Positions 54,066 through 62,643 of a stretch of 64,000 nt of DNA are shown here, piece after piece. Location of the stretch: assembly GCF_008973755.1 (NCBI RefSeq), contig NZ_WBOM01000004.1, positions 186,001-250,000 of the forward strand. Reading direction: 5' to 3'. Made by a program: the position numbers and the translations under genes. The stretch's first letter is position 1. Each line of letters starts with the position of its first letter. The notes under the pieces are model-generated. The model saw nothing but the letters and a program-made list of their open reading frames with translations, had not been told where the DNA came from and did not search any database. This DNA comes from Nitrincola alkalilacustris (lineage in GTDB: Bacteria; Pseudomonadota; Gammaproteobacteria; Pseudomonadales; Balneatricaceae).

Positions 54066-55622
54066 ATGAACACCCCCAATGCTCGCCGCCGTACCCGCGG
54101 TGGTGGTCGCCGAAGTGAAAGAGGCGCCGCTCAGGCGGTTGCAGCGGCCCCCTACGCCACACGTCAGATACCCTATTATGAAGTCATTAACGAGGAGGGC
54201 CTGGCACTCATCGAACACAATGCCGATACGATCCTGGAAGAGATCGGCATCGACTTCCGTGATGACGAGGAGGCTCTGCAGATCTGGCGTGATGCCGGTG
54301 CCGACGTTCAAGGGGAGCGTGTACGCATGCCCCGTGGTCTCTGCCGACAATTGATTCAGCAGAGTGCACCGAGTCAGTTCACCCAGCATGCGCGCAATCC
54401 GGAGCGCAGTGTGGAGATTGGTGGGCCTCATACGGTATATGCACCGGCCTATGGCTGCCCCTTCATCTACGACATCGACCAGGGGCGTCGCTACGGCACA
54501 CTTGATGATTTCCAGAACTTCGTCAAGCTGGCCTATCTGTCACCGAGCATGCACCACTCCGGCGGAACGATTTGCGAACCGGTTGATCTGCCGGTGAATA
54601 AGCGTCACTTCGACATGGTCTACAGCCACATGAAGTACTCCGACAAGTGCTTCATGGGCTCGGTAACCCATCCAGAACGTGCCCAGGACACAGTGGAGAT
54701 GGCAAGAATCCTGTTCGGAGATCGCTGGATAGATCCCGAGACCGGCAAGCCGCGCACCTGCGTGATCAATCTGATCAACGCCAACTCGCCGATGACTTTC
54801 GACGACACCATGCTGGGGGCCGCCAAGGTATATGCTCGGGCCAATCAGGCCTGCATCATCACGCCGTTTATTCTGGCAGGGGCGATGTCACCGGTGACCG
54901 TGGCGGGTACAGCTACACAGACTCTGGCAGAAGCCCTGGCCGGAATGGCTTTTGTGCAACTGGTCAATCCCGGTGCACCGGTGGTGCTGGGCAGTTTTGC
55001 CAGCTCCATGTCGATGCAGTCAGGTGCACCCACCTTTGGTACACCTGAACCGGCACTGGTGCTGTATATAATGGCCAGCCTGGCTCGCCGGCTTGGCGTA
55101 CCTTTCCGCTCCGGTGGCTCACTGACAGCCTCCAAGCTGCCCGATGCTCAAGCGGCCAGTGAGAGTGCCAACACCCTGATACCCACTACACTGGGTGGCG
55201 TCAATTTTGCGTTGCATACAGCCGGTTGGCTCGAAGGGGGACTTGCCATGGGCTACGAGAAGTTCATCATGGATGCCGACCAGGCCGGCATGATGCAGAC
55301 CCTGCTCAAGGGAGTCGATCTGTCGGAGAATGGGCAGGCCATGGATGCGATTCGTGAGGTAGGGCCCGGCAAGCACTTCCTGGGCTGCTCTCATACCCAG
55401 GCTAACTTCAAGAACGCCTTCTACCTCTCACCGATCACAGACAATAACAGTTTTGAGCAGTGGGATGCCGATGGCCGACTGGACATGGCCCAACGTGCCA
55501 ACGCCCGCTGGAAGAAACTGCTGGCTGAATATGAAGCACCGCCTCTGGATGAGGCAGTCGATGAAGCACTGCTTGACTATATAGCAAAGCGCAAGGCAGC
55601 TTTCCCCGACTCCAATTACTAG
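54066..55622 (+). CDS. MttB-family (non-pyrrolysine) methyltransferase
   Basis: A 518-residue member of the trimethylamine:corrinoid methyltransferase superfamily (COG5598). Features: YEVINEEGLALIEHNADTIL, IGIDFRDDEEALQIWRDAGA, YAPAYGCPFIYDIDQGRRYG, MHHSGGTICEPVDLPVNKRH, PFRSGGSLTASKLPDAQAAS and GGVNFALHTAGWLEGGLAMG. The stretch that holds pyrrolysine in archaeal MttB is encoded here with ordinary residues, and the only amber codon is the terminal stop. Non-Pyl relatives demethylate glycine betaine, carnitine or proline betaine; the substrate here is unknown. The first 20 residues are basic and Gly-rich. GGGAG precedes the ATG. Confidence 0.93.
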   Translation: MNTPNARRRTRGGGRRSERGAAQAVAAAPYATRQIPYYEVINEEGLALIEHNADTILEEIGIDFRDDEEALQIWRDAGADVQGERVRMPRGLCRQLIQQSAPSQFTQHARNPERSVEIGGPHTVYAPAYGCPFIYDIDQGRRYGTLDDFQNFVKLAYLSPSMHHSGGTICEPVDLPVNKRHFDMVYSHMKYSDKCFMGSVTHPERAQDTVEMARILFGDRWIDPETGKPRTCVINLINANSPMTFDDTMLGAAKVYARANQACIITPFILAGAMSPVTVAGTATQTLAEALAGMAFVQLVNPGAPVVLGSFASSMSMQSGAPTFGTPEPALVLYIMASLARRLGVPFRSGGSLTASKLPDAQAASESANTLIPTTLGGVNFALHTAGWLEGGLAMGYEKFIMDADQAGMMQTLLKGVDLSENGQAMDAIREVGPGKHFLGCSHTQANFKNAFYLSPITDNNSFEQWDADGRLDMAQRANARWKKLLAEYEAPPLDEAVDEALLDYIAKRKAAFPDSNY

Positions 55623-55680
55623 TATAGGCTGGCGAATAAATGGTTAGAGGGGCTTTTTGTCAGTACACCTGATTACTCAA

Positions 55681-55714
55681 GGCACCGGCCGGTAATACTC
55701 AACCGGCTGGTGCC
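55681..55714 (+). terminator. Strong hairpin after the MttB-family gene
   Basis: GGCACCGGCCGG (55681-55692) pairs with CCGGCTGGTGCC (55703-55714), twelve pairs with one G-U, loop of ten. There is no T tract. It lies between convergent genes (dps ends at 55808). Confidence 0.55.
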
Positions 55715-55807
55715 CATAACCCGGTATCTGATAAATCACAACGCTGCATCACCCAGATAAGCAGCACCTGAGATAAGCTTTATTACCACCATCAAAATCC
55801 AGGATTT

Positions 55808-56278
55808 TTACTTGCGCAGTGCGCGCAGCATCCAGGCTGTTTTTTCATGCACACGCATCCGGTCGGATACCAGTGCCGAGGTCGACTCATCATCAGCCGC
55901 CTGCGCAACCTTCAGTACCAAACGACAGGTTTTCACAACCTGCTCATGGCCTTTGGTCAGGTAATCCACCATGTTTTCTGCCGAGGGAACCCCCTCCACC
56001 TCTTCGATTGAGGTCAGCGCGGCCAGTGATTTATAAGTACCTGGCGCGGCAACATCCAGTGTGCGGATACGTTCAGCAATCTCATCGACAGCTATAGCCA
56101 ATTCTGTGTAGTGCTCCTCAAACATCAGGTGCAGTTCACGAAAAGAGGGGCCGGTCACGTTCCAGTGGAAGTTGTGTGTCTGCAGATAGAGTGTGTAAGA
56201 ATCTGCCAGGAGCTTTTTCAAACCTTCAGCAATTTCCTGACGGTCACTTTCACGAATACCGATATCAATAGTGGTCAT
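55808..56278 (-). CDS. dps: Dps-family DNA-protection/ferritin-like protein
   Basis: Dps forms a 12-mer that stores iron, consumes peroxide and coats DNA in starved or stressed cells. The ATG at 56278 with a perfect GGAGG gives 156 residues. The ferroxidase site is in [17 protein letters not shown] (His) and [20 protein letters not shown] (Asp/Glu pairs). The C terminus [15 protein letters not shown] is typical, and the N-terminal Lys-rich DNA-binding tail is short. The upstream region shared with the siderophore receptor has an OxyR-like motif. Confidence 0.95.
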   Translation of the reverse strand: MTTIDIGIRESDRQEIAEGLKKLLADSYTLYLQTHNFHWNVTGPSFRELHLMFEEHYTELAIAVDEIAERIRTLDVAAPGTYKSLAALTSIEEVEGVPSAENMVDYLTKGHEQVVKTCRLVLKVAQAADDESTSALVSDRMRVHEKTAWMLRALRK

Positions 56279-56631
56279 ACATCCTCCACGAATCCATTTG
56301 AGTTGTTCATCAATCACTTGCCTCTATCTTAATCAGTGCTTCGTAATATAGCTATTGACTTACATCAATGTGATAGATAGATAAAATCTATCTTATACTC
56401 AGGCTTAATAGCTATAAAGACAGATATGATTACCTCTAAACAAACTACGCGATAGTAGGACACAATCATTAGAACATTTAAGCTTAATGATAATTACTTG
56501 CGTTAGTTTTAATATTTTAATAACATCCTGTCAACACTCGGTCGGCCGTACAACAGCCAGTCGAGCATCACCAGCGATTTCAGCTCTATCCATAAATCAA
56601 TTCACACATCATTTTCTATAAGTCAGATGCC
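56279..56631. promoter_or_regulatory. dps/siderophore-receptor divergent promoter region
   Basis: 353 bases without a gene, AT-rich. AGATAGAT-AAA-ATCTATCT at 56375-56393 is a perfect inverted repeat containing ATAG-N7-CTAT, the core of OxyR sites, about 100 bases from dps. CTTAATGATAATTACTTGC at 56483-56501 matches 13 of 19 positions of the Fur consensus, about 130 bases before the receptor gene. Control by peroxide and iron is plausible from this and from the gene products. Confidence 0.5.
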
Positions 56632-58809
56632 ATGATCCTCAAAAAGAGAAAGCCACTGTTTATTACATCCCTGTCAACACTCACACTGAGCATCCTCACC
56701 GCCACCAGTGCACATGCCCAGGTGTCCGCGGTTCTGCCCACACTGGTGATTGAGGGAATGGATGAAAATGATCCAACGAGAACTTACATCGACTATCAGC
56801 AAGCCAGTGTCACGCGTAACAATCTGAATAAAAAAGATATTCCACAAACTATCGATACCATCGATGTACAGAAATACAAACTGTATGGCGCCAATGATCT
56901 GAGTGTGATGCTGCAGGGAACACCGGGTGTCTCCACCTCTTATGACATGCGCGGAGACGGCATCATGCTCCGAGGTTTCAGCGCCGACAGCAGCGATATC
57001 TACCGTGACGGTAATCGAGAAAGCGGACAGGTCCGTCGCAGTACTGCCAATGTTGAGCGTATCGAAATCCTTAAGGGCCCGGCATCCGTTCTTTATGGCC
57101 GCAGTGGCGGTGGTGGCGTGATCAACATGGTCACCAAATATGCCAACTTCAATACCGCCAGCTCCTTCGGTGCTTATGCTGGCTCCTATGACAACAAGGG
57201 CGTGGTCGTGGATATCAATGAAGTGATATCCGATCATTGGGCGGTCCGACTGACAGGTGAACATGGCAAGACGGAAAGTTTCAGGCAGGGGATCGAAAGT
57301 GAGATCAACATGCTGTCACCCAGCTTCACCTACAATAACCAGAATGGGCTGACCTGGACCGCACAATACACTTACGACAAGCTGCATCGCATCCCCGATC
57401 GTGGGCCCGCTTTCCAGAACCTGCCTGAAGGAACATCGATCAAAACCGGCTTTGCCCAGGATGGCGACTTTGTTGATGACAAACTTCAGGTGATCCGTTC
57501 AAACCTGCGCTACGACCTCAGCGACACCTGGCAGATCCATTGGGCTGCCAGCTATCGGGAAGCCTATCAGAATTTTGATCATTTCTACCTCGGCACCTAC
57601 TGTGCTACCGAATTCACCCCTGTCAGAACCGGTGGGGCCTGTGCTGGCCATGTCGGTGAGATCAGCCAGGTCTATTACTGGCAGGAAACCTCGAACAGTA
57701 CGCTGGCGAATACACTGGAGCTCCAGGGTGAATTCATGACCGGTGCCCTGCGCCACCAACTCACGGTCGGTTTCGATTACTCCATAGAGGAGCGAGAGCC
57801 AAAACTGGCAAATGAGAACAGGGATGGCTCTCCGATTTTCGGTTATGTGAACCCCCTGACCGGCGAACGCACCAGTACACGTGGCTCGGGGGATCTGCAG
57901 ATCCGCACCCATAACTACGCCAAGGGAACGTCATCCGGCCTGTTCATGCAGGATCTGATCTCACTGAGACCCGATCTGGACCTGATGCTGGGACTACGCT
58001 ATGACCATTATAAAAGCCAGGCACAGAATCGCCTGCTGTCATCTGATGACATCAACTATCAGCGCAGCATCAGTGATCAAACCCTGAGCCCCAACCTGGG
58101 TGTAGTCTGGCGTCCAGCTCTGGATCACGCCTTGTACGCTTCTTACAGTAGAAGCTTTGCCCCCTTCGGTGGACGAGTCAGTGTTAACACCGTCAGCGCT
58201 AACCAGAATCTGGAGCTGTTCGACGCCGAACCGCAATACAACGATCAATACGAAACAGGGGTCAAAAGTGACTGGCTGAATGAGCGCCTGAGCACCCAGC
58301 TATCTCTGTTTGATATCCGCAAGCACAATATTCGCTACCGGCCCGACCCAGACGCTGATCCCTATCTGTGGGCAGTTCAGGGAGAACAGCAATCAAGAGG
58401 TCTGGAACTCAGTTTTATCGGCCGTGTTACGGATAATGTGTACCTGCGCGGTGGTTATGGCTACAACAAAGCCACGGTCAAAGAGGATAAGGCGTCACCG
58501 GGAAATAACGGTAAAAGTCTAGCGGGGGTGGCCCGACATACCGGCAACCTGTTTGTACGCTATCTGCCCAATGATAATACCTATGGTGAGATAGGAGTGA
58601 CGCATGTTGGCGACACCTGGACCAACCTCAGCAATACGACAAAACTGGATGGCTTCAATCGTGTGGATGCTGCCGTCGGTTATAACATGGATCAGTGGCG
58701 CATGACATTGGCCGTCAGTAACCTGCTGGATAAGGAGTACTGGAGATCCAATGCCATGCCCGGCACACCGAGAAGTCTGCTCTTCCGTGTCAACTACACT
58801 TTTGATTGA
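56632..58809 (+). CDS. TonB-dependent siderophore receptor
   Basis: A 725-residue outer-membrane receptor. The signal peptide of about 29 residues ends in TSAHA|QVS. The plug domain (about 55-170) contains DIPQTIDTIDVQKYKLYGAN, MRGDGIMLRGFSADSSDIYR and ILKGPASVLYGRSGGGGVIN, and a 22-strand barrel follows. The C terminus is the barrel-closing RSLLFRVNYTFD with terminal Phe-Asp. The Gly-rich GRSGGGGVINMVTK and overall pattern resemble FhuA/FiuA/FcuA-type ferric-siderophore receptors; the siderophore cannot be told. No TonB or transport genes are adjacent. A Fur-like site lies upstream. Confidence 0.93.
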   Translation: MILKKRKPLFITSLSTLTLSILTATSAHAQVSAVLPTLVIEGMDENDPTRTYIDYQQASVTRNNLNKKDIPQTIDTIDVQKYKLYGANDLSVMLQGTPGVSTSYDMRGDGIMLRGFSADSSDIYRDGNRESGQVRRSTANVERIEILKGPASVLYGRSGGGGVINMVTKYANFNTASSFGAYAGSYDNKGVVVDINEVISDHWAVRLTGEHGKTESFRQGIESEINMLSPSFTYNNQNGLTWTAQYTYDKLHRIPDRGPAFQNLPEGTSIKTGFAQDGDFVDDKLQVIRSNLRYDLSDTWQIHWAASYREAYQNFDHFYLGTYCATEFTPVRTGGACAGHVGEISQVYYWQETSNSTLANTLELQGEFMTGALRHQLTVGFDYSIEEREPKLANENRDGSPIFGYVNPLTGERTSTRGSGDLQIRTHNYAKGTSSGLFMQDLISLRPDLDLMLGLRYDHYKSQAQNRLLSSDDINYQRSISDQTLSPNLGVVWRPALDHALYASYSRSFAPFGGRVSVNTVSANQNLELFDAEPQYNDQYETGVKSDWLNERLSTQLSLFDIRKHNIRYRPDPDADPYLWAVQGEQQSRGLELSFIGRVTDNVYLRGGYGYNKATVKEDKASPGNNGKSLAGVARHTGNLFVRYLPNDNTYGEIGVTHVGDTWTNLSNTTKLDGFNRVDAAVGYNMDQWRMTLAVSNLLDKEYWRSNAMPGTPRSLLFRVNYTFD

Positions 58810-58845
58810 TAACTCATTAAGTCATCACTCCAATGTTAAGAAAAA

Positions 58846-58872
58846 GCCCCGGTCACTCCCTGCGACCGGGGC
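58846..58872 (-). terminator. Rho-independent terminator between receptor and DUF1127 genes
   Basis: GCCCCGGTC and GACCGGGGC form a perfect nine-pair stem with a nine-base loop. On the minus strand it is followed by TTTTTCTT and lies six bases after the DUF1127 stop, so it terminates that gene. It may also work for the receptor gene on the plus strand. Confidence 0.85.
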
Positions 58873-58877
58873 CTTGT

Positions 58878-59150
58878 CTAAGCCAGTGGTGCTCCACTGG
58901 GTTTACACGGGCTGTTAACCTTATCAGCTTTCACCGCCTTGTTCTTTCCGGCTCCCGGTGCAGCAGAGATTGTCATGATTAACGAGTCTGTCAGTGGGTT
59001 GATCGGTTTCAGGTCTCCACGCTCCCAGTGCAGTCCAATATCTTTGAGCATGCGCTGGTCGTAGTGCTTCAGGGAAGCATGCAGTTTCCGATTGGCATAG
59101 TAAGTCCGAACGCCGCGCAGAAGTTGGTTGATAGTACGTTTAATAGCCAT
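58878..59150 (-). CDS. DUF1127 small basic protein
   Basis: A 90-residue protein with the short DUF1127 motif at about 12-46: LRGVRTYYANRKLHASLKHY, DQRMLKDIGLHWERGDLK. The C-terminal extension (AAPGAGKNKAVKADKVNSPC) is low-complexity and basic. DUF1127 proteins are small and often respond to phosphate or stress; in alphaproteobacteria one binds RNA, but the role in gammaproteobacteria is not settled. AAGGAG precedes the ATG by nine bases. It is transcribed alone. Confidence 0.88.
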   Translation of the reverse strand: MAIKRTINQLLRGVRTYYANRKLHASLKHYDQRMLKDIGLHWERGDLKPINPLTDSLIMTISAAPGAGKNKAVKADKVNSPCKPSGAPLA

Positions 59151-59491
59151 TGTACGAGTCTCCTTGTTAAGGGAGGCCGGAACCTGGCGCAGACGTTGCT
59201 ATCGAAAAGAGGATAACTGAGCCGCGACAGGTGTCGCGGCCAATGTTCAGTTCAACTCAGAATCATGGCACACGACAACGACAATGCTCGCATTGCGTTA
59301 ATCGAAACGCATCGCGGCATGTTTTGTGTTGTGACGTGATTCAGCCAGTTCATGAGGAACTCATCAGTTTAAAGTGTTGAAAGTCGTTGAACGTCGCACT
59401 TTATGATGCGACGTCCTTGTTTTTAACCAATATTCTGGATAGCGTCAACCTTTATTTTCATATCCTTATAACTCATATCAATAAGAGACAC
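59151..59491. promoter_or_regulatory. Gene-free region with two strong inverted repeats
   Basis: 341 bases between the DUF1127 and chemoreceptor genes. GCCGCGACA-GG-TGTCGCGGC at 59221-59240 is a perfect repeat in the DUF1127 leader or promoter. ACGTCGCA-CTTTATGA-TGCGACGT at 59391-59414 is a perfect 8-8-8 hairpin followed on the plus strand by CCTTGTTTTT, the shape of an intrinsic terminator, although no plus-strand gene ends here. A small RNA is possible. Confidence 0.4.
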
Positions 59492-60904
59492 TCAGTGTTC
59501 CAGAAACGCCGCCAAGCGAACATCCGCACCCAGCACTGCTATCACCCCTCGCTCTGGATGGCGAACCGGGACGCTGACGGTAAAGCAGTACTCATCAGTA
59601 GCCACTGAACGATAGACCGGACTGACATAGGGACAACTCTTGTCCAGTGCTTCACGAAACCATTTTCGATCCGACCAGTTACGCCCTTTTCCGGTGCCTT
59701 CGTAGTTAACAACCACCCACTCCGGATGAATGTTCGCACTGACCTGTCGCCCCTGCGGATCGACCAGATATAACAACTCAAACCGCTTGCCACTATGCGC
59801 CAGCGCTGAACGAAGTGTCCTCTCAATGCGTTGCTCATCCTGCAGATTAGTCAGACCTGCATCAGCTGCCAGCGCTTCAACGTCGAAACGAGCCGCGCCA
59901 TGCAGATCCAACTGATACACGCCTAGCGCTTCCAGCAACAGATCACCGTGCTGACGGACACTCTTGCTGCCAGATCCCAACAGGGAAGCAGACTCAAGCA
60001 GATGGCGTGCGGCATCGGCAATGCCCTGCACATCCTGAGTTGCGCTGCTGATCGCACTGCCGATCTGTGTCGTGCCGGCCGCCACCTGACGACTGCAATC
60101 CTCCAGTTGATGCATATCGAGGCGAGTCTGCTTCAGCAGTCCGCGCACCTCCTCTATGCCAACCCAGCCAGTCTCGACCCGCTCACTGACCAGCTCACCG
60201 CCTCGGGTCAGTTCCGTGACCTCATCACGTATCAGACCGATACGGCTATCCACCTCTTCTGTTGCATTCATAGTACGGTAAGCGAGTGCTCGAACCTCAT
60301 CCGCCACCACGGAAAATCCTCGGCCAGCCTCTCCGGCCCGTGCCGCTTCGATCGCCGCATTCAGCGCCAGCAGATTGGTCTGACGTGAGATATCAGCAAT
60401 CATTTCAACCAGCCGCTGCATCGCTTCCGCCTGCTGATCCACTTTCTGAATGCGCGCCTGCAGATCAGCCATCTCGGCACGCATTGTGGCCATCACCTCC
60501 CCCACTGATTGCCCCTTCGCATCACACTGTGTCACCTGGCGTGATGCACCGGAGGCAAGTTGATGCATCGTTTCAGCTGCAGGTGCCAACTCTCGACTGA
60601 CCGTGACGCTGATCTGCTCACTGGCACTGGCAAGCTGAATGGCAGCCTCACTCAGGCGTGCGCCTTCCTGCTCAGCCATCTGGGCCGAACTGGCAAGCAG
60701 CGGCGCCTGACCGGCAATGGCGATCGCATGACGCAAGCCTTCAGTAAAGGAATCGTGCAGACGGGCAGACAGCTGATCAAACACTTTAGCAGCCGGATAC
60801 TCCACACCACTACGCAGACTCAGATCAGCCGTGTCGGCTGTCATTTGCAAATGCTGGATAAACAGGTGGCGTGCACGGGAGGTGGGTGTGATGCGTAGTT
60901 TCAT
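59492..60904 (-). CDS. Soluble methyl-accepting chemotaxis protein with C-terminal Cache-like sensor
   Basis: A 470-residue chemoreceptor without membrane segments. The N-terminal two thirds is the signalling coiled coil; the hairpin tip contains [20 protein letters not shown] then [20 protein letters not shown] (about 185-223). The C-terminal part (about 340-470) is a PDC/Cache-like sensor: [60 protein letters not shown]. The order is the reverse of classic receptors, which sense in the periplasm at the N terminus. It should sense a cytoplasmic signal. No che genes are nearby. Confidence 0.88.
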   Translation of the reverse strand: MKLRITPTSRARHLFIQHLQMTADTADLSLRSGVEYPAAKVFDQLSARLHDSFTEGLRHAIAIAGQAPLLASSAQMAEQEGARLSEAAIQLASASEQISVTVSRELAPAAETMHQLASGASRQVTQCDAKGQSVGEVMATMRAEMADLQARIQKVDQQAEAMQRLVEMIADISRQTNLLALNAAIEAARAGEAGRGFSVVADEVRALAYRTMNATEEVDSRIGLIRDEVTELTRGGELVSERVETGWVGIEEVRGLLKQTRLDMHQLEDCSRQVAAGTTQIGSAISSATQDVQGIADAARHLLESASLLGSGSKSVRQHGDLLLEALGVYQLDLHGAARFDVEALAADAGLTNLQDEQRIERTLRSALAHSGKRFELLYLVDPQGRQVSANIHPEWVVVNYEGTGKGRNWSDRKWFREALDKSCPYVSPVYRSVATDEYCFTVSVPVRHPERGVIAVLGADVRLAAFLEH

Positions 60905-61158
60905 GGCCTAATCCCTGAGATGAAAGATATCACATACCATGCAAACTCAGGGCCATCTGTAACACAGCGCAGCAGCAGCAGAAAACCGGCAGCCCCGGTG
61001 CTTCGACCCAAAAGCTGCGCACCACTATAGTGCACACTGTATTAACATTGACTCATATCTGGCAGCAGCAGGTGGCTTCAAGGTACCAGCGGTATCCGGG
61101 GCCTGATCAGTCAGTTTCCATTCTGCTGATGCCAGTAGTCTGTCAGCTTCGGCCTTGA

Positions 61159-62643
61159 TCAGATGCCAGCCCAGGCATGTTTGGTCAGCGCCTTTTCAAT
61201 CATCTGTTCGGTACGCAGATGTGCCGGTCGATTTTTCAGGCCATCCCAGTAGCCCACAAACTCGGGCCGTTTCTCCAGCGTGCCAAACTGCATGCCCCAA
61301 CCGATATGAGAGCCGACGTAGATATCCGCCGCACTGAAACGATCTCCGGCAATATACTGGCGTCCACGCACAGCACCAGCAAGCGTATCCACCACAGTAT
61401 CCAGCCGCCCACAACCCAGTTGCATCTCCTGCTCCGGGTTCAGCTCAACCTTGCACAGACTCAGGCCAGCGGCTGCCTCAAAAGGACCTGCCGCAAAAAA
61501 CAGCCAGCGATAGTAATCCGCACGCAGATTCAACGCGGGTGCCAGACCGGCCTCAGGAAACTGATCAGCCAGATAGGCACAGATTGCTGCTGCTTCAGTC
61601 ACGATCACGTCACCATGACGAATCGCCGGCACCTTACCCATCGGATTGATTGCCAGATATTCCTGGCCTTTCATCGATTGACCATACTCAAGATATTCCA
61701 GGCGATAAGGTACGCCCAGTTCCTCCAGCATCCACAGAACGATTCCGCCACGTGAGTAGGGGTGGGTGTAAAGAATGATTTCCTGTTCCATGCGTTTCTC
61801 CATGTTGTTGTTTACGACGGAGAGATCATAATCCCTGATGCTGACAGATTGTGGCAGTAGTGTTTTCCTAGCAATCGGTGCCACGCTTGCCTTGTTTTCG
61901 GTAACCAGCTTTTCTGATGAAAGCCTTGATGGTTGCTCTGGCAGGAGATCAGCAGATGACCTTACCTCAGGCCCCAAAGACGCCAGCCACTCCTTGCGCA
62001 GATCATGGCGTCGACGCGGATAATGCTCGCCCAGCAAAGTTGCCGATTCAATTCGATCAAGCCGGAACTGACGATAGTCCTGTCGCAGCTCACACCAGGC
62101 CGCGAGCATGCGCATCGACTCAAAATATCCCAGCGCAAACGGCCAGATAGTGCGTGCAGAATGGCTGCCGGAGCGATCCCGGTAACGGATGCTGATCTTG
62201 CACTCCTCCCTGATCGCCCTGCGCAACTGTGTCAGTTCTACAGACAGCGGCCGTACAAACCCGCTCCCGACAATCAGCGAAGAGTCCTCCAGTTTGTATG
62301 ACAGCTCCGGTGGCAGCACTGCCCCAACCTTGGCCAGCACATCGGTCGCAGCAGATGCCAGTTCATGATCGGCGCGCCGCTCCACCCACTTCAGCCCCAG
62401 TGCCAGCGCCTCCACCTCCTCGGCAGAGAACATCAAGGGTGGCAACATGAAGCCGGGGCTGAGCACGTAACCCAGCCCCGGCTCGCCATCGATATGTGCA
62501 CCGATCGCCTTGAGGTCGGCAATATCGCGATACAACGTGCGCAGCGAGACTCCCAACTCCTGTGCCAAATTTTTTCCGCTCACTGGCTTGCGATGACGGC
62601 GCAGTACCTGCATCAAATCAAATAGACGGGTGGTTCTAGACAT
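61159..62643 (-). CDS. WYL/HTH transcriptional regulator fused to a glutathione S-transferase
   Basis: One open frame encodes two proteins. Residues 1-232 are a YafY-type regulator: an HTH domain (RLFDLMQVLRRHRKPVSGKN, LAQELGVSLRTLYRDIADLK) and a WYL domain (ISIRYRDRSGSHSARTIWPF). Residues about 285-494 are a glutathione S-transferase (ILYTHPYSRGGIVLWMLEEL, INPMGKVPAIRHGD, ITEAAAICAYLADQFPEAGL-like). The linker (about 233-284) has no domain, and an internal ATG at 61791 has GGAG six bases upstream. The two genes are usually separate neighbours; here a stop has probably been lost. The start ATG at 62643 overlaps the upstream gene by eight bases. Confidence 0.85.
   Translation of the reverse strand: MSRTTRLFDLMQVLRRHRKPVSGKNLAQELGVSLRTLYRDIADLKAIGAHIDGEPGLGYVLSPGFMLPPLMFSAEEVEALALGLKWVERRADHELASAATDVLAKVGAVLPPELSYKLEDSSLIVGSGFVRPLSVELTQLRRAIREECKISIRYRDRSGSHSARTIWPFALGYFESMRMLAAWCELRQDYRQFRLDRIESATLLGEHYPRRRHDLRKEWLASLGPEVRSSADLLPEQPSRLSSEKLVTENKASVAPIARKTLLPQSVSIRDYDLSVVNNNMEKRMEQEIILYTHPYSRGGIVLWMLEELGVPYRLEYLEYGQSMKGQEYLAINPMGKVPAIRHGDVIVTEAAAICAYLADQFPEAGLAPALNLRADYYRWLFFAAGPFEAAAGLSLCKVELNPEQEMQLGCGRLDTVVDTLAGAVRGRQYIAGDRFSAADIYVGSHIGWGMQFGTLEKRPEFVGYWDGLKNRPAHLRTEQMIEKALTKHAWAGI

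Noticed and set aside
55620-55622. Amber codon at the end of the MttB-family gene as pyrrolysine
   Set aside because: The protein is already full length for the family, the position that holds pyrrolysine in archaeal MttB is far upstream and encoded by a sense codon, and no pyl genes are seen. The TAG is an ordinary stop.
58039-58522. Small open frames inside the siderophore receptor
   Set aside because: Both strands are fully explained by the receptor barrel; the small frames have no motif.
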